64,000 nt of DNA, from contig CASEYJ010000017.1 of NCBI GenBank assembly GCA_949292175.1, forward strand, positions 286,522 to 350,521, in the 5' to 3' direction. A program made the position numbers and the translations under genes. The stretch's first letter is position 1. Every line of letters begins with the position of its first letter. This DNA is from an uncultured bacterium. Its GTDB lineage: Bacteria; Cyanobacteriota; Vampirovibrionia; Gastranaerophilales; Gastranaerophilaceae. Shown one piece after another: positions 18,127 to 28,246 of the stretch. A model generated the notes under the pieces. That model made no database searches and had not been told where the DNA came from. It saw nothing but the letters and a program-made list of their open reading frames with translations.

Positions 18127-18321
18127 TTACGCTTCAGAAACTTCCAACAAATGAGATACTTTGTTAACCATACCCATAATAGTTGGAGAGTTGTAATGTT
18201 CAACAACCTGATCTTTTTTAGTCAAACCAAGACCTCTAACAACTCTTCTTTGAGCTTCAGAAGCACCAATTAAACCTTTAACAAGTTTAATTTTAATTTG
18301 TTTATTATCATTTTTAGCCAT
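18127..18321 (-). CDS. rpmD: 50S ribosomal protein L30
   Basis: 64 residues, typical of bacterial L30. The pattern IKIKLVKGLIGASEAQRRVVRGLGLTKKDQVV matches the family, including the G-L-G-L-T turn. Located between rpsE and rplO, as in the conserved spc operon. Confidence 0.96.
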   Translation of the reverse strand: MAKNDNKQIKIKLVKGLIGASEAQRRVVRGLGLTKKDQVVEHYNSPTIMGMVNKVSHLLEVSEA

Positions 18322-18405
18322 TTTTATTATTCCTTTTTAAATTTATATCGTCACTCTTTGACTTAAACCTTCTAATGAATAAGCCAAAGAATCTTCATCA
18401 CTAAA

Positions 18406-19038
18406 CTAGTTTAAAAATTCTGCCATTGACAAGCCGCGTTTTTTAGCAACGTCAGTGAATGGAGTCAACTTCTTCAAAGCATCCAAAGTTGCATTAGCAG
18501 CGTTCAAAGGAGATTTTGAACCTAAAGATTTTGACAAAATGTTTTCAATACCAGCAAGTTCAAGAACTGAACGAACTGCACCACCAGCAATAATACCGGT
18601 ACCTTCACAAGCTGGTCTTAACATAACTGCACCAGCACCTGATTTACCAGTAATTGGGTGAGGAATTGTAGTTTTGAAAATAGGTACTGTAATAAGATTT
18701 TTTCTACCATCAGCAATAGCTTTTTGGATTGCGATAATAACTTCAGAAGCCTTAGCACAACCAACGCCTACTTGACCTTTTTGGTTACCAACGATAACGA
18801 TAGCACGGAAGCTTAACTTCTTACCACCTTTAACAACCTTAGTTACACGGCTGATTTGAACAACTCTTTCAGTCCATTCTGATTGAGGTTTTTCTTCACT
18901 ATTTTCTATTCTTTGTTTTCTGCCTCTGCCACGTCTTTGACCTTTGGCAGGTTTTTCTTCAGTTGAAGCTTCAACTGCTTCAGCAGTTTCTACAGCTTCA
19001 GTTTCAACTGTTAATTCTTCTTTGTTTTCTTCTGTCAT
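18406..19038 (-). CDS. rpsE: 30S ribosomal protein S5 with acidic N-terminal extension
   Basis: 210 residues against about 165 in E. coli. The S5 body starts near residue 53 ([24 protein letters not shown]) and includes [35 protein letters not shown] and [18 protein letters not shown]. Residues 1-52 are an added tail: a run of Glu, Thr, Val and Ala followed by a basic RRGRGRKQR patch. S5 lies at the mRNA entry and decoding region. It is the first gene of this cluster: rplR, which usually precedes it, is absent and an unrelated asparaginase gene sits upstream on the same strand. Confidence 0.95.
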   Translation of the reverse strand: MTEENKEELTVETEAVETAEAVEASTEEKPAKGQRRGRGRKQRIENSEEKPQSEWTERVVQISRVTKVVKGGKKLSFRAIVIVGNQKGQVGVGCAKASEVIIAIQKAIADGRKNLITVPIFKTTIPHPITGKSGAGAVMLRPACEGTGIIAGGAVRSVLELAGIENILSKSLGSKSPLNAANATLDALKKLTPFTDVAKKRGLSMAEFLN

Positions 19039-19274
19039 TGTAAATTTTACCTTTCATAAATTAGTTAATAACTTTTGATAGCTAATTTGGAATAAATTCC
19101 ATATTATCCTTTAATTTAGAATACGCCAAAAAACACGCTAATTAAAGCTATTGGAAATCGTATTCGGGTTTTAACTTTTCTGACATAGTAAAAGTAACAC
19201 AAATAACATCTAAAATCAAGTCAGTTGTTAAGTTTAATTAATCAAATATAACATTAAAAAACTCTATAAAAACA

Positions 19275-20225
19275 CTATAAAGTGGTAACAATTTCACCTA
19301 CAACGTCACCGGTATGAGTTTTAATAGAATAATCCATTTGAATATCAGCCCAATGCATATTTTTTAGGGAATCAACTACGACAAACTCACGAGCTCTTTC
19401 GTCACAATCTGAAATCTTTACGATTAAACATTCTTCGTTTTCAAGGTTAACCACAACACACAAACCGCCAACCCCAACTTTTGCAACAAGGTGATCCGAA
19501 TTTTCAATAACCTTTGTATCAGTACTATTCTCTCCGCCAATCAAGTACGGTTGATGCAAAAATGCATTGCGAATTTTTACGTATTCTTCTGAGCAGAATA
19601 GATTCAAATATCCCTTACCCATATTCTCTAACGGCATAGAATAAATCGGAACTCCACAACCGTCTTTGGTTGAAGGATATTCTTTTTTAAGCTCACATAA
19701 CTCATAAATTCTTTCTTTAATCAGCTTTTGAAGCGGATGATCCGGCTCATCATACGTTGCAGTATCCCAGTTATGCATAACACATAAACCAAGCATCATG
19801 ATATGTTTACCAGAACAACAATTATGCAAAACAGAAGGCTCTTCATCATCCAATAGCAATCTTTCTCTTTCTACTGGGGAAAGCGGCATATGAACCCCAC
19901 ACTTCAACATAGATTCATCAATACCGATTTTTTTCAACAAACCTCTTGCTATATGAAGATGACATTGTTCTCCTGCATGAGACGCACAACAAAGAGCAAT
20001 CTCTTCCTCTGTCATATCAAAAGCTTCATCCATCCCAAAATCAATCATCAAAGCGGCCTGTAAAGGTTTCGCACAATAACGCATGTAAAACGGATATCCT
20101 CCGCATTCTCCAACACGATCTATTACATGAACTCTATTCAAAACCATAACATAGCCGAAATGTTGTTCTTCAACGAGGCCATTTCTCACACACTTAACAA
20201 GAGTATCAGGAGAATTAATCATCAT
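19275..20225 (-). CDS. L-asparaginase II family (rhizobial/ReAV type)
   Basis: 316 residues. The Asparaginase_II family, unrelated to E. coli AnsA/AnsB, hydrolyses asparagine to aspartate and ammonia and uses a cysteine-rich zinc site. Visible are RYCAKPLQA, CCASHAGEQCH, NCCSGKHIMML (the SGKH serine-lysine motif) and TKDGCGVPIYSMPL, matching the family motifs. It has no signal peptide, so it is cytoplasmic. Its start overlaps the end of the upstream coiled-coil gene by 11 bases, suggesting a two-gene operon. Confidence 0.88.
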   Translation of the reverse strand: MMINSPDTLVKCVRNGLVEEQHFGYVMVLNRVHVIDRVGECGGYPFYMRYCAKPLQAALMIDFGMDEAFDMTEEEIALCCASHAGEQCHLHIARGLLKKIGIDESMLKCGVHMPLSPVERERLLLDDEEPSVLHNCCSGKHIMMLGLCVMHNWDTATYDEPDHPLQKLIKERIYELCELKKEYPSTKDGCGVPIYSMPLENMGKGYLNLFCSEEYVKIRNAFLHQPYLIGGENSTDTKVIENSDHLVAKVGVGGLCVVVNLENEECLIVKISDCDERAREFVVVDSLKNMHWADIQMDYSIKTHTGDVVGEIVTTL

Positions 20226-20964
20226 ATTTTTTCACCATATCAATTATTTTTGCCATAGTTTGCTTCAAAACAGCATTTTCTTTTTTCAAAGCTTTAACTT
20301 CTTCTTCAAGCTTTTTAACATCAGTTACAGCCTGTTCACTATCAGGAAAAATCGCAGGATTTAAAACAAAACGCTTACGGGCATCAGCTTTTAACTTAAA
20401 CAAAGTTCTTACATTTTCTTCAGTAATATATCCAAGACGAACCAGAACCTTACCAATAAGCTCATGCTGGCCTCTATCATCCATTTTCTTCTGTTCAGCA
20501 AGAGCAATATCCAGCTGACTTAACGTGATAGAGTCATTTTTTAAGAAATAATCACCAGTCGGAAATTTTCCGGCAATAAAACCTGCCATAGCATAAATTT
20601 CGTCACTTTCGGGAGCTTCAATATAGTTTTGCTCAAGACAAAAGATATAATATTTTGCAACCTCTTCCAGTGACAAAAACATGTTTAAAGTAATCTCAAG
20701 AATGTTATATTCTCCATGAACATACTTTAAAAAACTGTATATATTACTATCCAAGCCACTAGACTTATCCCAAAGCTCATTTTTACCTTGAAAAGTTAGA
20801 GTTGGGACATGCATAGAAAAAATCGAATCGATATTTTTTATTACATATCTTTCGCAATAATTTTCTTTCATATTTTGATACAAACGATAATACACAGCTT
20901 GCTTAACCCAAAGTGGGTATGCCAGAAGCTTATTCACAAATAATTTAAAAAGATTTCTTTTCAC
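20215..20964 (-). CDS. Hypothetical protein with MshEN-like repeat and C-terminal coiled coil
   Basis: 249 residues from the GTG at 20964, which has GAGG five bases upstream; the open frame extends ten codons further to a TTG with no ribosome binding site. Residues about 155-200 (LSQLDIALAEQKKM, then LIGKVLVRLGYITEENV) resemble the N-terminal GspE/MshEN module, where 'G-x-L-x-x-x-G-x-I' turns bind c-di-GMP or contact secretion partners. A coiled coil (about 215-245, heptads of Leu and Lys) ends the protein. It overlaps the asparaginase gene. Function unknown; the MshEN comparison is by eye. Confidence 0.6.
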   Translation of the reverse strand: MKRNLFKLFVNKLLAYPLWVKQAVYYRLYQNMKENYCERYVIKNIDSIFSMHVPTLTFQGKNELWDKSSGLDSNIYSFLKYVHGEYNILEITLNMFLSLEEVAKYYIFCLEQNYIEAPESDEIYAMAGFIAGKFPTGDYFLKNDSITLSQLDIALAEQKKMDDRGQHELIGKVLVRLGYITEENVRTLFKLKADARKRFVLNPAIFPDSEQAVTDVKKLEEEVKALKKENAVLKQTMAKIIDMVKKYDD

Positions 20965-21094
20965 AACTACCTCACGGAGCTTATTATACAACATAAAGGA
21001 ATTTATTACAATATCTTATGAACATCACCCGTTACTCTATTGATTTATTCTTTCGCGGAATGTAAAATGAAACAGGAAGAAGGAGATATTCTTT

Positions 21095-22291
21095 ATGGAA
21101 AAGATGAACATAAGAAAGATTATGGTATTTATTTTAGCGCTTGTCGGCTTATTAACATCTGTAAAGCTGGCAATGATTTATTACGATGCAAACTTTAACC
21201 AATATGCACTTCCTAGTTTCTGTTCAATAAATGAATTTGTGGACTGTGACGGAGTTGCAAAAACGACAGAATCTCAGTTTTTTGGAATTCCTTTAGCATA
21301 TTGGGGCATATTTTTATACTTTTTCATATTCCTAATGCTTGGGGCAAACAAGCTAAAAAACATCAAACTATTCAAGTTTATGGAAGTATTTAAAAACCCG
21401 TTATCATACATTGGAATGCTAGGATTAATATCATTTGCAATCTCAATGACATTGTTATGTGTAAGCTTATTTGGAATAAAAAAATTATGCGTTCTATGCG
21501 CTGTAACCTATGTAATTAATTTAATAATAGGGTTAACCGCAATAGACTTTAAAAATGGTGGAATTGTTCAAGCTTTTAAGGATAGCGTCACAGACTTTAT
21601 GGATGCAATAAAAAACAAATATTATCGCATTGCATTTATAATCGTAATGTTATTTGCAATTGGCGGATTATACTACACAACTACCACTTTAATATTTGCT
21701 CCACAAGTTAAACAACAAAAAGATTTTGGAGAATTTATTAACGCAAAAGAAAACAGATATGCAGTAAATGGCAATGTTTTGGGTGAACCTTTGGCAAAAG
21801 TTGTGGTATACACTTACACTGACTACAACTGCCCTATCTGCGAAGCATATAATATAATGATTCACAAAGCCGCTAAAGATATGGCTAACGTAAAATTTGT
21901 ACACAAAAATCTTCCTTTGGATACAGAATGCAACCCATTCTTAAAATCTCCATTCCATGAAGGTTCTTGCAGAATGGCTCGTTACGCTATGGCAGCAGAA
22001 AAACAAGGTCAGTTCTGGGCTATAAACTCTAAATTCTTTGAATTACATCCAAAAACAGATGATGAAATTCTTAAAATAGCAAAAGAATTAAAACTTGATA
22101 CCGACAAATTATACAAAGATGCAAATTCACAAGAAACTAAGGATGCTCTTGCAAAAGAAATTGATCTTGCATACTCACAAGGCATTAACGCAACGCCTTC
22201 AACAAAAATCGGAAACGATGTATATGTGGGAATGAAACCTTACAGTGAATTACTAAAATTATTGGAGGATGCAGGTGCTTCAAGAAGATAA
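21095..22291 (+). CDS. VKOR-DsbA fusion, disulfide bond formation protein
   Basis: 398 residues. Residues 1-150 form a four-helix VKOR domain with the loop cysteines C43 and C51 (SFCSINEFVDCDG) and the active-site pair C132/C135 (CVLC). A fifth helix (about 178-200) leads to a thioredoxin-fold DsbA-like domain with CPIC (C246-C249) in YTDYNCPICEAYN and a later GINATPSTKIG cis-Pro region. The fusion lets one protein oxidise exported substrates and pass electrons to quinone. Cyanobacteria commonly carry VKOR-thioredoxin fusions; here the partner is closer to DsbA. Strong Shine-Dalgarno AGAAGGAG. Overlaps queH by 23 bases. Confidence 0.9.
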   Translation: MEKMNIRKIMVFILALVGLLTSVKLAMIYYDANFNQYALPSFCSINEFVDCDGVAKTTESQFFGIPLAYWGIFLYFFIFLMLGANKLKNIKLFKFMEVFKNPLSYIGMLGLISFAISMTLLCVSLFGIKKLCVLCAVTYVINLIIGLTAIDFKNGGIVQAFKDSVTDFMDAIKNKYYRIAFIIVMLFAIGGLYYTTTTLIFAPQVKQQKDFGEFINAKENRYAVNGNVLGEPLAKVVVYTYTDYNCPICEAYNIMIHKAAKDMANVKFVHKNLPLDTECNPFLKSPFHEGSCRMARYAMAAEKQGQFWAINSKFFELHPKTDDEILKIAKELKLDTDKLYKDANSQETKDALAKEIDLAYSQGINATPSTKIGNDVYVGMKPYSELLKLLEDAGASRR

Positions 22292-22835
22292 TCACGACAA
22301 TCGTATAATTCTTCATGCCTGCTGTGCAATTTGTTCAGGATATCCCGTGTCTATGTTAAAAGATGCGGGATATACTGTTAGCGTATATTTTTATAACCCA
22401 AACATATACCCGGATACAGAATATCAAAAAAGATTAGAAGCAGAGAAAGCATTGTGTTCACACTTTGGAGTAGAACTTATAGAAGGTGAATATAATCCGG
22501 AAGAATATTATAATTTTGTAAAAGGATTAGAAACAGAACCGGAGAAAGGCGCACGATGCGACAAGTGCTTTGAACTCCGACTACGAAAAACCGCTGAACT
22601 CTGCAAACAATTAAATATAAAAACATTTACTACCTCAATAGTGATAAGTCCACATAAAAACTTTCAAAAGCTAAGCACAATAGGTCAAACCATAGCGAAA
22701 GAGTACAATTTAAATTACCTTGATATTGATTTCAAGAAAAAAGACGGGTTTCTAAAAACCAATAAAATTTCAAAGGAACTAAACTTATACAGACAAAACT
22801 ACTGCGGATGTAAATTTGCAATGCGTAGAACATAA
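22269..22835 (+). CDS. queH: QueH, epoxyqueuosine reductase
   Basis: 188 residues. The DUF208/QueH family reduces epoxyqueuosine to queuosine in tRNA and replaces the cobalamin-dependent QueG in many bacteria. The N-terminal ILHACCAICSGYPVSML, the GARCDKCFELRLRKTAE block and the C-terminal YCGCKF give the expected metal-binding cysteine pairs. The downstream partner of QueA (about 2-3 kb). It overlaps the VKOR-DsbA gene by 23 bases. Confidence 0.95.
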   Translation: MQVLQEDNHDNRIILHACCAICSGYPVSMLKDAGYTVSVYFYNPNIYPDTEYQKRLEAEKALCSHFGVELIEGEYNPEEYYNFVKGLETEPEKGARCDKCFELRLRKTAELCKQLNIKTFTTSIVISPHKNFQKLSTIGQTIAKEYNLNYLDIDFKKKDGFLKTNKISKELNLYRQNYCGCKFAMRRT

Positions 22836-22854
22836 ATATTTACATTCCCTCTTC

Positions 22855-22884
22855 TTGCTATTTTCATACCGAATAATTTATAGT
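22855..22884 (+). promoter_or_regulatory. Promoter of the exported M16 peptidase
   Basis: TTGCTA (22855-22860), 18-base spacer, TATAGT (22879-22884). It lies in the short gap after queH and before the Shine-Dalgarno GAAGGGG. Confidence 0.4.
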
Positions 22885-22920
22885 ATCATTTTTATGAAAA
22901 GTAATTTTGAAGGGGATAAG

Positions 22921-25512
22921 ATGAAGAGAATTTTTATTAGCATTTTTGTACTAATGTTCGGGACTTGCGCAATATCTGCAGAAGATTTGCAAAAGTTTAA
23001 CCTTGAAAACGGACAAACAGTTATAATCAAAGAGGTGAAATCAAATCCGATAGTAACCGTAGACACCTGGATTAAAACCGGCTCAATAAATGAAAATGAC
23101 TCAAACAACGGAGTTTCACATTTTCTCGAACACTTATTCTTTAAGGGTTCAAAAAATCACGCTCCAGGCGAATTTGATAAAATACTTGAAACAAAAGGTG
23201 CTATAACAAATGCTGCAACAAGCAAAGACTTCACACATTATTACATAACAATACCTTCAAAATACTTTGATGAGGCGCTAAACTTGCATGCAGATATGCT
23301 TTTAAACCCTCTTATTCCACGAAAAGAACTTGAAAAGGAACGCAAAGTAGTTCTGGAAGAAATTGCAAAGGATGAAAACTCACCTAACAACGTTGTGTAT
23401 GAAAACCTAATACAAATGTTATACACAAATCATCCTTATAAAAGAAAAGTTATAGGAAAAAGAAATATAATAGGAACCATACATAGAGATGAAATCCTTG
23501 CATACTATGACAAATGGTACTCTCCAAGCAATATGATAACCGTAATTGTCGGAGATGTAGACACAAACGAAACATTAGAAAAAGTTAAACGTAATTTTGA
23601 ACGTACACCTCAAAAAAGTCCAAAATCTGTTTATCCTAAAGAAGCACTATTAACAGAACAAAAAAGACATACTGAATACTTAAAAACACAAACAGGCTAT
23701 ATGTTAATAGGTTTTCGAGGAGTAAACATCAACGAAAGCGACAGTTATGCATTAGATGTACTTGCAACAATACTTGGAGAAGGACGCTCTTCTGTTTTCT
23801 ACCAAGGCATAAAGGATCGCTTACAACTTGCAAACTCAATTTCAGCATCAAACTCAGGATTTAGAGATGACGGTATATTTTATATTTCCGCAACATTTAA
23901 TCCTGAAAAAAGTCAAAGACTTGAGAATGAAATCTTCAATGAAATATCTAACATTCAAAAAAATGGTGTAACAGAAGAACAAGTTAGACTTGCACAAAAC
24001 ATAATCGAACGAGATACTTATTATGCAAGAGAATCAAACGCAAACATTGCGGAAGAAATTGGCTACATAATGGTTACATCGGGAGATCTTGGAGTTTACG
24101 AAAACTTTGTAACAAACATAAAAAAAGTAACTCCACAAGATGTAAAGAGAGTTGCAAATAAATATCTAGGGAAAAATAGAGCTGCAGTGTCAATAGTACT
24201 TCCTGAAAAAAGTAAAGAAGTTGAAATTTCAAATAAAACTCAGGTTATATCAAAACCGGTACTTGAAAGCACCGATGGAATAAGCAATAAATACAAACTT
24301 GAAAATGGAACAACACTTTTATTAACACCAAATACAACAAACGAAATTGTTGCAATAAGTATATTTGCAAAAGGTGGCAACTTCTTAGAGCCAAAGCACG
24401 GAGTTGCAAGCCTAACAGCCTCAACAATGATGAAGGGGACAAAGAAATATACCGCGCAAGAACTTGCAGAAATTCTAGAAGATAACGGAATCAAAATAGA
24501 ACCGGAAGTTCGTTCTGATGCGTTTTCAATAAGCGTTTTAACAACAACACAACAATACGAAAAAACACTTGCTCTATTATCTGAAATAATTAATAACGCA
24601 ACATTCACAGAATACGAACTGGAAAAAGTAAAAAATGACAAATTAAACGCAATAAAAAAATCTCGCGATATTCCATTGAATGTTGCAATAGAAGAATATA
24701 AACATCTAATATTTGAAGGAACACCATATTCAAATTCAACACACGAGTTAGAAAAAAATATTCCACAAATATCACGTGAAGATATCTTGAACTACTATCA
24801 AAAAATCTTTGCACCACAAAATATAGTAGTATCTATAAATGGAAATATCGACACAGATAAGACAGCTCAGGCTTTTGCATCAATGTTTAAGTCTACTTCA
24901 AATGAAACATTTGATTACGAAAAACACAATACAGAGATAACTCCTGTAAGAGAAGCAAGAACTAGCATTAAGCAAATGCCTGACACAAATACTGATTGGA
25001 TATTCTTGGCTTGGCAAACTGCCGGACTAAATAATTTAAAAGACTATGCAACCCTTCAAGTAATAGACTCCCTGCTTGGTACAGGAATGAGTTCAAGACT
25101 CTTCAAAAATATTAGAGATCAAGAAGGCTTAGCATACCAACTGGGCTCAGGCTACTCCGCTAATATCCTAAAAGGCGCATTTCTAGTGTACATAGGCACA
25201 AACCCTAACACTTATGACAAAGCTTTAAATTGTCTATGGAAAGAAATCAACAAATTAAAAACTGAATTTGTCGGAACGAAAGAACTAAAAGATGCGAAAG
25301 ATAAATTAACCGGTCAATTTGTAATTGCTCTGGAAACTAACCTTGATAAGGCTGTAACGGCAGGTTGGTTTGAAACCGCACCGGAAGGTTACAAATTTAT
25401 GAAAGAATACGACGAACTGATAAACTCAGTAAATGAATCAGATATTATGAGAGTCGCAAACAGATATTTCAACAACAGATACATTTTGTCTGCTGTTAGA
25501 AAGCAAAAATAA
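22921..25512 (+). CDS. Exported M16 zinc metallopeptidase, two fused M16 units
   Basis: 863 residues from the ATG at 22921, chosen because it has GAAGGGG at good distance and begins a signal peptide (MKRIFISIFVLMFGTCAISA). The inverted zinc motif HFLEH is at 67-71, with the third ligand region EERKVVLEEIAKDE downstream. A second M16 unit (about 440-860) lacks HxxEH, as in inactive partner domains, and keeps the R/Y-containing C-terminal block (SSRLFKNIRDQEGLAYQLGS). Family members degrade peptides or process proteins in the periplasm. A separate M16 protein at 44.1 kb carries a different N terminus. Confidence 0.9.
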   Translation: MKRIFISIFVLMFGTCAISAEDLQKFNLENGQTVIIKEVKSNPIVTVDTWIKTGSINENDSNNGVSHFLEHLFFKGSKNHAPGEFDKILETKGAITNAATSKDFTHYYITIPSKYFDEALNLHADMLLNPLIPRKELEKERKVVLEEIAKDENSPNNVVYENLIQMLYTNHPYKRKVIGKRNIIGTIHRDEILAYYDKWYSPSNMITVIVGDVDTNETLEKVKRNFERTPQKSPKSVYPKEALLTEQKRHTEYLKTQTGYMLIGFRGVNINESDSYALDVLATILGEGRSSVFYQGIKDRLQLANSISASNSGFRDDGIFYISATFNPEKSQRLENEIFNEISNIQKNGVTEEQVRLAQNIIERDTYYARESNANIAEEIGYIMVTSGDLGVYENFVTNIKKVTPQDVKRVANKYLGKNRAAVSIVLPEKSKEVEISNKTQVISKPVLESTDGISNKYKLENGTTLLLTPNTTNEIVAISIFAKGGNFLEPKHGVASLTASTMMKGTKKYTAQELAEILEDNGIKIEPEVRSDAFSISVLTTTQQYEKTLALLSEIINNATFTEYELEKVKNDKLNAIKKSRDIPLNVAIEEYKHLIFEGTPYSNSTHELEKNIPQISREDILNYYQKIFAPQNIVVSINGNIDTDKTAQAFASMFKSTSNETFDYEKHNTEITPVREARTSIKQMPDTNTDWIFLAWQTAGLNNLKDYATLQVIDSLLGTGMSSRLFKNIRDQEGLAYQLGSGYSANILKGAFLVYIGTNPNTYDKALNCLWKEINKLKTEFVGTKELKDAKDKLTGQFVIALETNLDKAVTAGWFETAPEGYKFMKEYDELINSVNESDIMRVANRYFNNRYILSAVRKQK

Positions 25513-25649
25513 ATTGCAAATGAGAACTCAAATATAAATATCGACAAATCAATCCCAATATGTATTCATTTTTGTAACGAAAATTTTTATAATCTTTACA
25601 TAAAGGCATGTTTATTATTAAAATATGTAAGAAAAGGACGGACTAAAAA

Positions 25650-26294
25650 TTGTTAAACAATTATGAAAGTTTTGATAATTCCGAAACATCATCAAGGAAG
25701 TCAGCACTAGTACAAGAGAGGGTTGGACTTGTGTCAACTCACATGTACAAGCAGTTTCTTGATTATCAGCATGCCACGATTAATTCCACAGAAATATTTT
25801 CACGAATGCTGGAAGAAATAATGGACGTAACAGAAATCCTAAAAGAAGCATTCTCATCACGTGGAGTTACTACGCAAAACATTTATGTAGATACAGATCC
25901 ACAAAAATCAGTTATAATAATGAACATTTTGTGGCATAAAATAAGCTTTACTACTCGTTGTAATTTTCAACCACAAGTTTTATACAGAGAAAACCTTAAC
26001 CACTTATTTTCAACAAGAATAATGGCGGTAAAAGGAAATTACAACGAAATTATGCAAGGTGTAACAGACCATAAGGAAGAAATGGCAAGACTTCTTGATG
26101 AAGAAATCGCATCTTTATTTGTTCCTGCAGAAACTACACACAATGCAATTTTAAAAATAAGACACTTAGGTGGCAGAGAATTACCTCTAAACCAAACAGA
26201 CGCACCAAGAGAATTTGTTCTCAAAGTAGTAGAAACCGTATGTGGCGGAGGCTTCTATCACGAAGAAGGCTCAAGAAAAAGCTTTAACATCTAG
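25650..26294 (+). CDS. Hypothetical protein of 214 residues
   Basis: No family recognised. The start is TTG at 25650 with AAGGA about ten bases upstream. The protein is soluble, with mixed helix and strand character: an N-terminal helical part (residues 20-75, QERVGLVSTHMYKQFLDYQ, then a MLEEIMDVTEIL helix), a strand-rich centre (about 85-110, VIIMNILWHKISFTT) and a C-terminal CGGGFYHEEGSRKSFNI. It is convergent with the efflux operon, two bases apart. The compact middle strands could form a small alpha/beta fold; nothing more can be said. Confidence 0.65.
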   Translation: MLNNYESFDNSETSSRKSALVQERVGLVSTHMYKQFLDYQHATINSTEIFSRMLEEIMDVTEILKEAFSSRGVTTQNIYVDTDPQKSVIIMNILWHKISFTTRCNFQPQVLYRENLNHLFSTRIMAVKGNYNEIMQGVTDHKEEMARLLDEEIASLFVPAETTHNAILKIRHLGGRELPLNQTDAPREFVLKVVETVCGGGFYHEEGSRKSFNI

Positions 26295-26296
26295 GT

Positions 26297-27526
26297 TTAT
26301 TCGTATCTTAAAGCATCAATCGGGTTAAGCAATGAGGCTTTATATGCTGGATAGTATCCGAATAGGACACCGATAGCGCCAGAAAAACCCAACGCTAGAG
26401 CAATAGAAAACCCTGAGATTGCTATGCTCATTGTCGAAAACCATTCTATTGATTTTGCACCGACAATTCCTATAACAACACCAATAACCCCACCGATTAC
26501 TGATAACAAAAAAGATTCAATCAAAAATTGAATACGAATATCACTAGCTTTAGCACCAATTGCCATTCTTATACCAATTTCTTTCGTCCTTTCTGTAACA
26601 GAAACAAGCATAATATTCATAATACCAATACCACCAACCAACAAAGAAACGGAAGCTATTGCACCCAAAAGTATTGACATAGTTTTAGCTGAAGATTTAA
26701 TTGTCTCTTGCATTTCAGCTAAATTTCTAATTTCAAAATCATCTTCCTGATTTTTTCCGATATGATGTCTGGCTTTAAGCAATTCTGAAATATCATCTTG
26801 AGCAGTTTGCATAATTTCAGAATCAGTAGCCTTAACGTTAATCATTTTAATAGAACCCGGAAATTCGGTACCAAAGACTTTCTTTTGCGCAGTAGTGATA
26901 GGAATAAACACCAAGTCATCCTGATCCATCCCCATACCACTCTGTCCTTTTGTTTTCAAAAGACCAATAATTTTGAACGGAACATTCCCTATACGCATAG
27001 TTTTATTTATAGGATCAACATCTCCAAACAATTCAGTAGCAACAGTATTTCCAATAATCGCAACTTTTGCACTATTCTGAACATCTTCGTGAGCAAGATT
27101 TCGACCACTTACAATTTCATAATTTCTAATAAACAAATAAGAACCTGTCGTTCCACCAATAGTTGTCGACCAGTTTTGATTACCATATGTAAGCTGTTGA
27201 GTACCTGAGGAATAAGGAGCAACTGCCAAAATTCCACGACAATTTTTCGCAATAGCCTCTGCATCCTTTAAGGTTAAAGAAGGCTTTGTACCAAATCCCA
27301 TTCTAACCCCTCCGGAATTAGCAGAAGCAGAACGAATCATTAAAAGATTAGAGCCCATTGATTCCATATCTTTAGCAATCTTCTTACTTGCACCGGAACC
27401 GACAGCAAGCATTATAATAACTGCGCTAACACCAATGATAATACCTAAGCTGGTTAACATGGAACGCATTTTATTGATTTTTAACGATCTAATCGCCATT
27501 ATAAGTGTTGATTTAAAATCAATCAT
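26297..27526 (-). CDS. macB: MacB-type ABC transporter permease
   Basis: 409 residues. The N-terminal helix (MAIRSLKINKMRSMLTSLGIIIGVSAVI) followed by a large periplasmic MacB-PCD domain and three C-terminal helices with the FtsX block (GIMNIMLVSVTERTKEIGIRMAIGA) define the family. Classical MacB fuses ATPase and permease; here they are separate genes, as in LolCD or YknYZ systems. Last gene of the tolC-macA-ATPase-permease operon, with 15 bases to the ATPase gene. Confidence 0.93.
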   Translation of the reverse strand: MIDFKSTLIMAIRSLKINKMRSMLTSLGIIIGVSAVIIMLAVGSGASKKIAKDMESMGSNLLMIRSASANSGGVRMGFGTKPSLTLKDAEAIAKNCRGILAVAPYSSGTQQLTYGNQNWSTTIGGTTGSYLFIRNYEIVSGRNLAHEDVQNSAKVAIIGNTVATELFGDVDPINKTMRIGNVPFKIIGLLKTKGQSGMGMDQDDLVFIPITTAQKKVFGTEFPGSIKMINVKATDSEIMQTAQDDISELLKARHHIGKNQEDDFEIRNLAEMQETIKSSAKTMSILLGAIASVSLLVGGIGIMNIMLVSVTERTKEIGIRMAIGAKASDIRIQFLIESFLLSVIGGVIGVVIGIVGAKSIEWFSTMSIAISGFSIALALGFSGAIGVLFGYYPAYKASLLNPIDALRYE

Positions 27527-27541
27527 AGTATATCTCCGTTT

Positions 27542-28246
27542 TTAATATGGAATAGTTGTATGGGAATTAATCTTATCAGATATAATATTGCCATCCTTGA
27601 ACCTAACAACACGTTTACAATATTGAGCGATATCAGGCTCGTGTGTAACAAGAACAATAGTCTTTCCGGTTTCTTTGTTAAGCTTTACAAAAAACTCCAT
27701 AACCTCAATACTTGTTCTGGTATCAAGATTACCTGTAGGTTCGTCTGCAAGAATTAAGGGCGGATCATTAATTATAGCTCTTGCGATAGCAACACGTTGT
27801 TGTTGACCTCCAGACATTTGATTTGGCATATGGTCTTCTCTTTTTTCCAACCCAACAATTTTTAAAGCAGCCTTTGCCCTAACAATTCTTTCTTCCTCAG
27901 GAATTCCTTTATAAATCATTGGCAATTCTACATTTTCTAACGCAGTAGTTCTTGATATAAGATTAAAACCTTGAAATACGAAACCCATCTTAGAATTTCT
28001 GACTTCTGCTAACTCATCAGGCCCTAAAGAGAGCATATCAATTCCATCAAGGAAATAACTACCAGAATTAGGCTTATCAAGAGTACCCAACATATTCATA
28101 AATGTTGATTTTCCAGAACCGGAAGTTCCCATAATAGCGACGAACTCACCTTCTTCGACACTTAACGAAACACAATTAAGCGCATTAAAACTATCTTCAC
28201 CCGTTTGGTATGTTTTTATTGCATCTTTTACTTCAATTAAACTCAT
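27542..28246 (-). CDS. MacB/LolD-type ABC transporter ATPase
   Basis: 234 residues. Walker [10 protein letters not shown], the signature [15 protein letters not shown], Walker [14 protein letters not shown] and the switch His in LVTHEPD are all intact. The signature and length match the LolD/MacB/FtsE group that works with FtsX-type permeases. It directly follows the membrane fusion gene and precedes the permease, so the ATPase energises this efflux complex. Confidence 0.95.
   Translation of the reverse strand: MSLIEVKDAIKTYQTGEDSFNALNCVSLSVEEGEFVAIMGTSGSGKSTFMNMLGTLDKPNSGSYFLDGIDMLSLGPDELAEVRNSKMGFVFQGFNLISRTTALENVELPMIYKGIPEEERIVRAKAALKIVGLEKREDHMPNQMSGGQQQRVAIARAIINDPPLILADEPTGNLDTRTSIEVMEFFVKLNKETGKTIVLVTHEPDIAQYCKRVVRFKDGNIISDKINSHTTIPY

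Noticed and set aside
22816..22920. Longer start of the exported M16 peptidase
   Set aside because: The extension overlaps queH and the promoter; the ATG at 22921 has a ribosome site and a proper signal peptide.
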